From an uncultured Lachnospiraceae bacterium (GTDB taxonomy: Bacteria; Bacillota; Clostridia; Lachnospirales; Lachnospiraceae): a DNA stretch of 19,693 nt. A program made the translations under genes and the position numbers. Below, piece by piece: positions 6,206 to 13,218 of this stretch. The stretch lies in contig CAUEYX010000049.1 of the NCBI GenBank assembly GCA_959022495.1, forward strand, positions 1 to 19,693, written 5' to 3'. The notes under the pieces are model-generated. The model was not told the DNA's origin, searched no databases, and worked only from the letters and a program-made list of their open reading frames with translations. Numbering within the stretch: the stretch's first letter is position 1; every line of letters starts with the position of its first letter.

Positions 6206-8275
6206 TTATTTGTCTCCTTTTCTGCCTTTTCCGGCTTTTTTATAGAAACCTGCCGCTTTATCGTAGCAGGCCCTCAGCTGATACTGGTTATTCAGCCCTT
6301 TTACCCCCACTGTCCTCCTGGTGATAAAATCATCCAGTTTCTTCATATATTCATCCGGCGTAATACTGCCTTCCGCCACATAGTTAAGCCCCTTCTCCCA
6401 GCTGGCCGTAAGCTCCGGGTTCAAAAGCTGCCGGATCGAATGGTCCACCACATCATACACCATCTCTCCCTGAAGGGCCGGCGTGATGACCTGCGTCTTT
6501 TTATTAAGATCAAGATACTTAATATGGATCAGCTTCTTCAAAATCTCCGCCCTTGTAGCGCTGGTGCCGATTCCGCTTCCCTTAATCTGCGCCCGCAGTT
6601 CCTCGTCCTCGATCAGCTGCCCGGCGTTCTCCATGGCAAGGATGATGGACCCGGAATTGTACCGTTTCGGAGGCGAAGTCTCTCCCTCCTTGATATCCAG
6701 AGATTTTACAGGGAGGATCATCCCTTTTTTCAGTAATTTCACCACGTCAAACAACGCGGTGTCCAGGTTCTGTTCACTGCCCTCTCCCTCAGAGACATCT
6801 GTGCCTTCTGTCTGTACCCCTGCCTGCTGTACGCTTTCCTGGGACTGCCGTTTCCCCTGGGGCATGCCGGCCGCCCTTAAGTAGCCCTCCTCAGCCAGGA
6901 CCTTGAAGCTGGAAAAAAAGCTCTCTCCGCGGATCTTTGATACAACAGATACTTTCTGATACACCGCCGGCGGATAAAAAATACTGAGGAATCTGCGCAC
7001 AATCAGATCATACACTCTGTGGGAGGTGCCCGAAAGGGAATTCAACGCGCCCATTCCCTGGCCTGTAGGGATGATGGCGTAGTGATCCGTGATCTGCTTG
7101 TCATTGACATATCTGGTCTTCGCCAGCCCTTTGTGGCTGCCGAAGGCAAGGATATCCTTCAGATAAGGCGCGGCCATGGGATACTTGGAAAGACCGTTTA
7201 AATTCCTGCTGATCTCCTTTGCCACCGCGCTTGAGAGAACCCTGGCATCGGTTCTGGGGTATGTCACAAGTTTCTTCTCGTACAGCTCCTGCACGACGCG
7301 CAGCGTCTCATCCGGACTGATCTTAAAGCGTTTGGAACAGTCATTCTGCAGCTCAGCCAAGTTATACAAAAGAGGGGGATTCTTCTTCTCCTTCTTCCTT
7401 TCCACAGACTCAATCACGCATTGAAGAGGCTGTTCTTCCGACAGATATGCTGTCAGCTCTTCCGCCTTTTTCTTATCTTTGAACCCGTTTTCCTTATACA
7501 GATCGAATGACTCAAAATACCGGGAGCCTTTGACCGCGCGCCACTCGCCCTCAAAGCAGCGGCCGGAGGCGTCTATCGTACTGACCACGCGGTAGAACGG
7601 AGTCTTAACAAATTCACGGATTTCTCTCTCCCGGCGGACGACCATGCCCAGCACGCAGGTCATAACCCGCCCCACAGAAATAACCGCATATTTTGTTTTC
7701 AAATAATTTGATATGCTGTTCCCATATTTCAGTGTCAGGAGCCGGGAAAAATTGATTCCCATCAGATAATCTTCCTTTGCTCTCAGATAGGCAGAGGCGC
7801 TCAGATTATCATACTCCGACAGATCCTTTGCCTCCCGGATGCCCCTTAAGATCTCCTCCTCTGTCTGAGAATCGATCCAGACTCTGCGCCGCTTTTTCCC
7901 AGTCACATGAGCTTCCTGCTCCACGAGACGGTAGATATATTCCCCCTCCCGCCCGGAGTCCGTGCACACATAGATCGTATCTACGTCCTCCCTGTTAAGA
8001 AGGGAGCTGACGATCTGAAACTGCTTCGCCACACCCGGGATCACCTCATATTTAAATTCCTCCGGAATAAATGGAAGCGTCTGAAGGGTCCATTTCTTCA
8101 AGGCAGGGTCATACTCCTCCGGATAACTCATTGTAACAAGATGGCCTACGCACCATGTGATCACCGCCTCTTCTGATTCCAGGTATCCGTCCTTTCGTTT
8201 TGTGTTCAATTTTAATGCCTTTGCGAACTCCTGAGCCACACTGGGCTTTTCCGCGATGTATACTGCTTTTCCCAT
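6206..8275 (-). CDS. topB: DNA topoisomerase III-type type IA topoisomerase
   Basis: A type IA topoisomerase that relaxes or decatenates DNA through a transient 5'-phosphotyrosine link. From the chosen start it has 689 residues. It carries the Toprim motif YIAEKPSVAQEF (5-16) with the catalytic Glu, the acidic triad block CTDSGREGEYIYRLV (about 104-118), and the active-site tyrosine Y339 in VTYPRTDAR. The C-terminal half contains a low-complexity insert rich in Q, E, G and S (about 475-510) and no zinc finger. The start at 8275 is chosen because homologues begin next to the KAVYIAEKP strand. An in-frame ATG pair at 8335/8332 would add 20 residues unlike the family. Neither start has a good ribosome binding site. 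The usual SVGRVQTPTL block reads SVGRVMTCVL here. It heads a tight cluster with the beta-helix protein and dehydrogenase. Confidence 0.92.
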   Translation of the reverse strand: MGKAVYIAEKPSVAQEFAKALKLNTKRKDGYLESEEAVITWCVGHLVTMSYPEEYDPALKKWTLQTLPFIPEEFKYEVIPGVAKQFQIVSSLLNREDVDTIYVCTDSGREGEYIYRLVEQEAHVTGKKRRRVWIDSQTEEEILRGIREAKDLSEYDNLSASAYLRAKEDYLMGINFSRLLTLKYGNSISNYLKTKYAVISVGRVMTCVLGMVVRREREIREFVKTPFYRVVSTIDASGRCFEGEWRAVKGSRYFESFDLYKENGFKDKKKAEELTAYLSEEQPLQCVIESVERKKEKKNPPLLYNLAELQNDCSKRFKISPDETLRVVQELYEKKLVTYPRTDARVLSSAVAKEISRNLNGLSKYPMAAPYLKDILAFGSHKGLAKTRYVNDKQITDHYAIIPTGQGMGALNSLSGTSHRVYDLIVRRFLSIFYPPAVYQKVSVVSKIRGESFFSSFKVLAEEGYLRAAGMPQGKRQSQESVQQAGVQTEGTDVSEGEGSEQNLDTALFDVVKLLKKGMILPVKSLDIKEGETSPPKRYNSGSIILAMENAGQLIEDEELRAQIKGSGIGTSATRAEILKKLIHIKYLDLNKKTQVITPALQGEMVYDVVDHSIRQLLNPELTASWEKGLNYVAEGSITPDEYMKKLDDFITRRTVGVKGLNNQYQLRACYDKAAGFYKKAGKGRKGDK

Positions 8276-8289
8276 AAAATGCTGTTGTT

Positions 8290-8308
8290 CTGTCCTTTTC
8301 CCGGACAG
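8290..8308 (-). promoter_or_regulatory. Hairpin just upstream of topB
   Basis: CTGTCC-GGGAAAA-GGACAG on the minus strand forms a 6-bp perfect stem with a 7-base loop, ending 14 bases before the topB ATG. The purine-rich loop and right arm (GGGAAAAGGA) are the only ribosome-binding-like sequence near this start, and sit farther away than usual. The hairpin could bring it closer or mask it. No T-tract, so not a terminator for galM. Confidence 0.4.
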
Positions 8309-8376
8309 GAGATGCCGCAGGCCCGCTCCCATCATATCTATGAAGAGTGAACCTGCAGCATTCCTTTTTGTCCGCT

Positions 8377-9429
8377 TTATTTACATGTCAGAAAACGGTA
8401 CGCGGTACGGGTGTCGTACTTCTCTCCCTTTCTGCACACCGGCTGCGGGAAATTGTCGTGATGAATGGCATCCGGATAATACTGTGTCTCGAAACACACC
8501 GCGCTTCTCCTTATGTAGGACGCGCCGTCTTTTCCCGGCTCATTGTCCAGGAAATTGGCCGTATAAATCTGAATTCCCGGCAGATCGGTATATACTTCCA
8601 TCACAATTCCGCTCTCATCTGATACTGCTTCTGCTACTTTATCAAATCTGCCCTCATTTTTCAACACCCAGTTGTGATCGTATCCGGCGCCGAAACGCAG
8701 GGGCTCATAGTCTGCGTCAATATCACTGCCAAGCACTCTTCCGCCGCGGAAGTCCATCGGCGTGCCTTCTACGCTGCGGATTTCTCCGGTAGGGATGGAT
8801 TCTGCGTCCGCGGGGGTAAAGTAATCCGCGTTCAATGTCACTTGATGGTTCAGCACGCTCCCGCTGTCATGGCCGTTCAGGTTGAAATAACTGTGATTGG
8901 TCATATTAATGACCGTATCCTGGTCCGGCACAGCTTCATAGTGGATATTCAACGCGTTGTCATCATCCAGCGTATAAGTGACTTTCATATCAAGCGCCCC
9001 CGGGTATCCCTGGTCGCCGTCCGGGCTGTGAAGCTGCAGGCAGATCCTGTCCGTCTCATATTCTTTCACCTCCCAGAGCCGTTTCTGGTAATAATCCAGA
9101 CCACTGTGGAGATTATTCTTCCCATTGTCATTTTTCTCCAATTTGTAAGAGACCCCGTTCAGCTCAAACCCAGCGCCTCCGATGCGGTTGGCGCTTCTTC
9201 CGATGGAAGCGCCGAATCCGGCATCTCCCCGGGCATAGCCTTCCGCGTCGTCGTAACCGTGTACCACATCAATCAGCGTTCCATCTTTATCCGGAACATA
9301 GAGACGCACCAGCGTCGCTCCAAAGTCCGACACACATGCTTTCATCCCGTTTTTATTCTCCAGCGTATACAAATGCGCTTCCTTTCCATCCTTTGTCATC
9401 CCGAATCCTGTTACAGCCAGTTTCTCCAT
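8377..9429 (-). CDS. galM: Aldose 1-epimerase (mutarotase)
   Basis: A 350-residue cytoplasmic enzyme that interconverts the alpha and beta anomers of galactose and glucose, feeding the Leloir pathway. Family signs are ASIGRSANRIGGA (about 79-91), NLHSGLDYYQKRLWEV (about 107-122), NMTNHSYFNLNG with the catalytic His (about 175-186), and CFETQYYPDAIHH with the catalytic Glu near the C-terminus. The start at 9429 is preferred because AGGAGG lies 9 bases upstream. An upstream in-frame ATG at 9534 would add 35 non-family residues and would lie upstream of the -10 box. No other galactose genes are nearby. It has its own promoter and lies about 100 bp upstream of topB with no visible terminator, so some read-through is likely. 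Confidence 0.93.
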   Translation of the reverse strand: MEKLAVTGFGMTKDGKEAHLYTLENKNGMKACVSDFGATLVRLYVPDKDGTLIDVVHGYDDAEGYARGDAGFGASIGRSANRIGGAGFELNGVSYKLEKNDNGKNNLHSGLDYYQKRLWEVKEYETDRICLQLHSPDGDQGYPGALDMKVTYTLDDDNALNIHYEAVPDQDTVINMTNHSYFNLNGHDSGSVLNHQVTLNADYFTPADAESIPTGEIRSVEGTPMDFRGGRVLGSDIDADYEPLRFGAGYDHNWVLKNEGRFDKVAEAVSDESGIVMEVYTDLPGIQIYTANFLDNEPGKDGASYIRRSAVCFETQYYPDAIHHDNFPQPVCRKGEKYDTRTAYRFLTCK

Positions 9430-9482
9430 TTTATTTTCCTCCTGATCTCTGCTTTTACTGCCTCTTTTCCATTGGGAAAAGG

Positions 9483-9554
9483 GCGCCAGCCGTTTAAAAA
9501 TCTCTTTCTCAATTATACTATTGATCTGTGCCAATGTCTACATCCGGCTGGCGC
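9483..9554. repeat. Inverted repeat flanking the galM promoter
   Basis: Two perfect 10-bp arms, GCGCCAGCCG (9483-9492) and CGGCTGGCGC (9545-9554), face each other across 52 bp that hold the whole galM promoter. One arm lies just upstream of the -35 box, the other about 13-22 bp into the transcript. This could be a pair of distant half-sites or looping operators. The geometry also resembles an invertible promoter, although the arms are short and no recombinase gene is nearby. Confidence 0.55.
9512..9540 (-). promoter_or_regulatory. galM: Sigma-A promoter of galM
   Basis: On the minus strand, TAGACA (9540-9535, 5 of 6) and TATAAT (9517-9512, perfect) are separated by 17 bp. Predicted start is near 9505, giving a leader of about 75 bases that ends with the AGGAGG site. 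Confidence 0.78.
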
Positions 9555-9589
9555 AGAACACTCTCATCCTCGCATGGTTCCCGGGGATA

Positions 9590-11719
9590 TCATTTTTCTT
9601 TCTTTTTCCGAAACGCGCCAAACACCCGGACCAGCAGGGAGCTTTTCCGCTTTTTACGCGCATCGGCTGTACGGCTCCCGGCATGCAGGGCCTCTTTCAT
9701 AAATGTTTCCTGGGCATTCACGGAAGTTCCCTCCTGCTTTTTCTTTTGGTAAGCGCCCCCGCTGTCCATCTGCCTCGCTTTTACATTATCCGAGAGCATG
9801 ACCTTTAGGTCGTGCATGAGACGTCTTCTGATGCCCTCGTCATAAATCGGGCACGCCACCTCTACCCGCTTCTCTGTATTCCGCGTCATCATATCCGCTG
9901 AACCAATGTAAATCTTCGCATCCGCACCGGTTCCAAACATAAATACTCGCGGATGTTCCAGATAGCGCCCCACAATACTGGTTACCCGCAGATTCTCCGT
10001 CCTGCCCGGTATTCCCGGGAGAATACAGCAGATACCGCGCACGAGAAGGTCCACCCGGACTCCCGCCTGACAGGCCTGCGCTGTCTTACGGATAAAATCC
10101 ATATCTGTCACGGAATTCATCTTCATAACAATCCGACCCCGCTCCCCTTTTACAATCTCCTCATCCATAAGGGCCAGCACTTTCTGCTTCAGACTGGAAG
10201 GAGATACAATCAGATGATGATACACGCCGTCCAGATTCCCGATCGACATATTTTTGAAAAAGACCGCGGCGTCTTCACCGATCTCCCGGTCTGATGTCAT
10301 GAGCGAATAATCCGTATACATCTTCGCGGTCTTTTCATTATAATTGCCTGTACCCACTTGTGTGATATAACGGATCTCGTTTTTACTCCTGTATGTAATC
10401 AGACAGATCTTAGAATGCACTTTATATCCCTCAAACCCGTAGATTACACGGCAGCCTGCCTCCTCCATGCGCTCAGACCACTCGATGTTATTCTGCTCGT
10501 CAAAGCGCGCCCGAAGTTCGATGAGCACTGTCACTTCCTTGCCGTTCTCCGCAGCGGCGCAGAGATATTCCACAAGCCGAGCCTTCTTTGCCAGCCGGTA
10601 GATGGTGATCTTAATCGTCATCACATCGGGATCGGAAGCGGCCTCTCTGATCAGCTGCAGAAACGGGTCCATGCTCTCATAGGGATAGGACAGCAGGACA
10701 TCTTTTTTCTTCACCTGTTCCATCACGCTTCCATCCAGGAGAGAGGCTGATGGCTGCGGCGTAAACGGTTCATCAGTAAGCGCACGCCGCATGGACTCAG
10801 GCAGCTTGTCTGCAATCGCGAAGATAAATCCCAGTTTCATCGGCATCTTTGTGCGGAAGATGCATTTTGGCGTAATCTTGAACCGGCCGCAGAAATACTT
10901 TTCCATCTCTCTTCCAAGAGGCGCTGCGGTCTCCAGACGAACCACCGCCATTCTTCTTCTTTTATGCAGAGTCTCTTTCATAATGAACCTGAAATCTTCG
11001 TGATCTTCAAATGCCTCATCATCCGGGGAGACATCCGCGTTACGCGTCACACAGATATAATTCTTATCCGACACTTCATATTTGTCGAAAACAATCTCCA
11101 GGTACTCCATGATCACTTTTTCCATGCGGATATAACGGATATCATGGCCCGGCAGATACAGGATATCTGAAATGTACTGGGGTACAGGAACGATCCCCAT
11201 CATGGTATTCCCGCCCATCTTCAGATTTGCCACCACATAGATCTCCTTGTTCAAAAGATGGGGAAACGGGTGGTTGGCATCCACGATCTGGGGAGAAAGC
11301 ACCGGCAGTACCTGTTCTTTAAAATATTTCTTTACATACTTTTTCTCCTGGGGCTCAAGGTCTTTTACATCCAGTCCGCAGACCCCATAGGGCTTCAGCT
11401 GTTTCTTGATCTCCGCATATGTTTTATCTCTCTCCTTATACAGCGGTGCCGCCGCGCGGTAGATCGCGTCGAGCTGCTGTTCCGGAGTCATACCGGAGCG
11501 GATATCCAGCTTTCTGTTATCCACCGCCGCCAAATCATACAGGCTGCCCACCCGGATCATGAAAAATTCGTCCAGGTTGCTTGTAAATATGGCTACAAAC
11601 TTCATCCGCTCCATAAGAGGCACACTCTCATCCCTTGCCTCCTCAAGGACCCGCTGGTTAAATCTCAGCCATGAGAGCTCCCTGTTCTGTGTATAATCAA
11701 GTATCTCCGGTTTTCCCAT
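9590..11719 (-). CDS. ppk1: Polyphosphate kinase 1
   Basis: A 709-residue PPK1, full length for the family. It reversibly transfers the gamma phosphate of ATP onto inorganic polyphosphate chains, used as phosphate and energy store and in stress responses. The N-terminal domain opens with RELSWLRFNQRVLEEA (about 13-28). The head domain carries FTSNLDEFFMIRVG. The first catalytic domain holds GFEGYKVHSKICLI, with the histidine that is autophosphorylated. The second has VGTGNYNEKTAKMYTDYSLMT and the later block KIYIGSADMMTRNTEKRVEVACPI. The C-terminal 70 residues are a lysine-rich tail beyond the usual core. The start is supported by GGAG 8 bases upstream of the ATG. It follows the patatin gene by 92 bp without a visible promoter or terminator, so the two are probably one transcript. 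Confidence 0.96.
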   Translation of the reverse strand: MGKPEILDYTQNRELSWLRFNQRVLEEARDESVPLMERMKFVAIFTSNLDEFFMIRVGSLYDLAAVDNRKLDIRSGMTPEQQLDAIYRAAAPLYKERDKTYAEIKKQLKPYGVCGLDVKDLEPQEKKYVKKYFKEQVLPVLSPQIVDANHPFPHLLNKEIYVVANLKMGGNTMMGIVPVPQYISDILYLPGHDIRYIRMEKVIMEYLEIVFDKYEVSDKNYICVTRNADVSPDDEAFEDHEDFRFIMKETLHKRRRMAVVRLETAAPLGREMEKYFCGRFKITPKCIFRTKMPMKLGFIFAIADKLPESMRRALTDEPFTPQPSASLLDGSVMEQVKKKDVLLSYPYESMDPFLQLIREAASDPDVMTIKITIYRLAKKARLVEYLCAAAENGKEVTVLIELRARFDEQNNIEWSERMEEAGCRVIYGFEGYKVHSKICLITYRSKNEIRYITQVGTGNYNEKTAKMYTDYSLMTSDREIGEDAAVFFKNMSIGNLDGVYHHLIVSPSSLKQKVLALMDEEIVKGERGRIVMKMNSVTDMDFIRKTAQACQAGVRVDLLVRGICCILPGIPGRTENLRVTSIVGRYLEHPRVFMFGTGADAKIYIGSADMMTRNTEKRVEVACPIYDEGIRRRLMHDLKVMLSDNVKARQMDSGGAYQKKKQEGTSVNAQETFMKEALHAGSRTADARKKRKSSLLVRVFGAFRKKKEK

Positions 11720-11773
11720 ACTGCAGTCTCCTCTCTTTTCATCTCACTGCTTTCTCTGCCCGCCAGGATATCC

Positions 11774-11790
11774 CCGGCGGCTGCCGCCGG
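11774..11790. other. GC-only hairpin between patatin and ppk1 genes
   Basis: CCGGCGG-CTG-CCGCCGG gives a 7-bp all-GC stem. It sits in the 92-bp gap of an otherwise co-directional pair. Without a T-tract it is more likely a transcript-processing or stabilising structure than a terminator. Confidence 0.4.
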
Positions 11791-11811
11791 CAGCGTCAGC
11801 CGCATCCGCCG

Positions 11812-12675
11812 CTATTCCTCCAGGTATCGCATCAGATCGTCAAATCTTCTTTCCATATAATGATACCCGTGTTCGTAGAATGCATAGAGCGTCTCTTTAT
11901 TTTTCTCCAGTCTGGACACCGGCTTTACCTGCGGCCGCAGAAGAAAGATTTCCCCGCGTTTTTCAAGCTGGTCCAGATAGTTCATAGTCCTGTTATATTC
12001 AAAACTTCTCCTGAAAATAGTGCGGACCAGATTGGGATAGGATTTATATGCCCGTCTGTATACCCTCTGCATGGCGGGGGATAGTACTTTTTTCCGGTAT
12101 CCTTTATTCTTTGTGAGAACGACTACAATCTTTTTCTTCCCGGTCTTCTGTGCACGCCGTATCGGAACAGAATCCGCCAGGCCCCCGTCCAGATAAGGGA
12201 TATTGTCCACATTAACAATCGGCGTCAGCAGCGGCATGCTGCACGAAGCCCGGCATATCTTCATCAGCCTCGCCGGATCGTGGTCCTCTGTCATATACTC
12301 CGCCTTCCCGGTCAGGCAGTTTGTAGTCACAAGCTCGCATTTTATCTCAGATCCAAAATACGTTTCAAAATCAAATGGGATAATTTCATTAGGGAACCTA
12401 TTAAAAATCAGATCCATATTCATTATGCTGCGCTCTTTCACTAAATCCCTCAATCCGTAATAATAGTTCACGCTCTTATCCGCAGGTATCATGCAGTCCC
12501 GTGTCCGCTCCGGCTGCCTGGACACATAGTCCACCGCGTTGCAGGCTCCCGCGGACACCCCGATCACGTGCGACAGATAGACATCCCGCTCCATCAGGTA
12601 ATCTAAGACACCGGAGGTAAAAACGCCCCTTGTGGCGCCTCCCTCCAGAACAAGTGCTGCTTTCTTTATATCCAT
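11812..12675 (-). CDS. Patatin-like phospholipase family protein
   Basis: A 287-residue serine hydrolase of the patatin family (related to B. subtilis and E. coli YjjU-type proteins). The oxyanion-hole motif GGATRG (12-17), nucleophile motif GVSAG with Ser41, and the catalytic Asp163 in the DGG motif (163-165) are all present, so the Ser-Asp dyad is intact. Such enzymes hydrolyse acyl esters of phospholipids or related lipids. No signal peptide or membrane helix is visible, so it should be cytoplasmic or peripheral on the membrane. The basic C-terminal third (rich in K and R, about 190-260) could help it bind acidic lipids. Start supported by GAGG 8 bases upstream. It has its own promoter and is followed by ppk1. 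The natural substrate is unknown. Confidence 0.9.
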   Translation of the reverse strand: MDIKKAALVLEGGATRGVFTSGVLDYLMERDVYLSHVIGVSAGACNAVDYVSRQPERTRDCMIPADKSVNYYYGLRDLVKERSIMNMDLIFNRFPNEIIPFDFETYFGSEIKCELVTTNCLTGKAEYMTEDHDPARLMKICRASCSMPLLTPIVNVDNIPYLDGGLADSVPIRRAQKTGKKKIVVVLTKNKGYRKKVLSPAMQRVYRRAYKSYPNLVRTIFRRSFEYNRTMNYLDQLEKRGEIFLLRPQVKPVSRLEKNKETLYAFYEHGYHYMERRFDDLMRYLEE

Positions 12676-12710
12676 AGTGATAACCTCTTTTCTAATAATG
12701 TGATAGTATC

Positions 12711-12739
12711 ATTGTAGGCACAAAAAGAAGAAAAATCAA
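12711..12739 (-). promoter_or_regulatory. Sigma-A promoter of the patatin-ppk1 unit
   Basis: On the minus strand, TTGATT (12739-12734, 4 of 6) and TACAAT (12716-12711, 5 of 6) are spaced by 17 bp, with a T-rich spacer. Start near 12704, leader about 29 bases. The left end of the repeat element at 12753 is only 13 bp upstream of the -35 box. Confidence 0.68.
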
Positions 12740-12752
12740 CGCCAAAAGAGGG

Positions 12753-12999
12753 AAATCTGGATTTGTGGGGGAGACGATTTTGGAGGATGGGTCCGAAAAC
12801 AGCAGGATTATTTGAGGACGTATTCGTGAAGAGGGGCGGGGAATGGGTATGCCTGAAAGGCCGTAGAGCAGCATCGGCACTTGGGCTGCGTCCTTTGCAG
12901 CCCTATGTACCGCTATGCTGCGACCCGAGCGAAAGCGGGCCTGCAAGGCATATCCATTCCCCGGCAGACGCATCCCTTGATCCCCACAAATCCAGATTT
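12753..12999 (+). mobile_element. MITE-like element with 18-bp terminal inverted repeats (copy 2)
   Basis: A 247-bp element bounded by perfect 18-bp inverted repeats: AAATCTGGATTTGTGGGG at 12753-12770 and its reverse complement at 12982-12999. The 4 bases outside each end are identical (AGGG at 12749-12752 and 13000-13003), as expected for a target-site duplication. The left head (to about 12840) matches the repeat at 405-496 on the minus strand. The centre is a separate structured block: a 17-bp closing stem (12838-12854 with 12946-12962, one G-T pair) enclosing GCAGCAT/ATGCTGC (12868-12874 with 12915-12921), a 7-bp hairpin GGGCTGC/GCAGCCC (12883-12889 with 12897-12903), and a small hairpin with a GAAA tetraloop (about 12924-12939). 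It encodes no transposase. It fills the gap between the divergent patatin and tRNA promoters. Confidence 0.8.
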
Positions 13000-13024
13000 A
13001 GGGCTTCCTTTTTTTGCTTTCCTC

Positions 13025-13033
13025 TGTTATAAT
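13025..13033 (+). promoter_or_regulatory. Extended -10 promoter of tRNA-Ser
   Basis: TGTTATAAT: a perfect TATAAT (13028-13033) preceded by the TGn extension. The -35 position (about 13005-13010, TTCCTT) is poor. The predicted start near 13040 lies about 37 bases before the mature tRNA. Confidence 0.7.
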
Positions 13034-13076
13034 ATAAAAGCTGTGGTTATTTTATTCGTTTACCACGGTTTTATAT

Positions 13077-13162
13077 GGAGACGTATCGAAGTGGTCATAA
13101 CGGGGCGCACTCGAAATGCGTTTGCCCTCCGGGGCACGAGGGTTCGAATCCCTCCGTCTCCG
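13077..13162 (+). tRNA. tRNA-Ser (anticodon CGA)
   Basis: An 86-base class II tRNA. Acceptor stem GGAGACG (13077-13083) pairs with CGTCTCC (13155-13161), with discriminator G at 13162. The anticodon stem GCGCA/TGCGT encloses loop CTCGAAA with anticodon CGA at 13112-13114, reading UCG. The long variable arm (TGCCC-TCCG-GGGCA, 13123-13136) is the serine hallmark. The T arm is GAGGG-TTCGAAT-CCCTC (13138-13154). The 3' CCA is not encoded. It is the only plus-strand gene recognised in the window, with its own promoter and terminator. Confidence 0.96.
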
Positions 13163-13172
13163 TCACATTTTC

Positions 13173-13215
13173 ATCGGAAGACTCTGATTACAGGGTTTTC
13201 CGATTTTTCTCTTTT
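13173..13215 (+). terminator. Intrinsic terminator of tRNA-Ser
   Basis: ATCGGAAGACTCTG (13173-13186), loop ATTA, then CAGGGTTTTCCGAT (13191-13204): 14 consecutive pairs including two G-T, followed by TTTTCTCTTTT. On the minus strand the same hairpin lies just after the comEC stop but is preceded by the A-tract rather than followed by a T-tract, so it should work mainly for the tRNA. Confidence 0.88.
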
Positions 13216-13218
13216 CTG

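Noticed and set aside
9430..9534. Longer galM with 35 extra N-terminal residues
   Set aside because: The added residues lie across the promoter and leader, are not family-like, and the inner ATG has a strong AGGAGG site.
8377..9540. A galactose-utilisation operon around galM
   Set aside because: No galK, galT, galE or sugar transporter is adjacent; galM stands alone between ppk1 and topB.
12692..13032. Overlapping reading frames of about 90 residues on both strands around the second element
   Set aside because: They span the TIRs, the promoter regions and the structured core; there is no ribosome site and no family resemblance.
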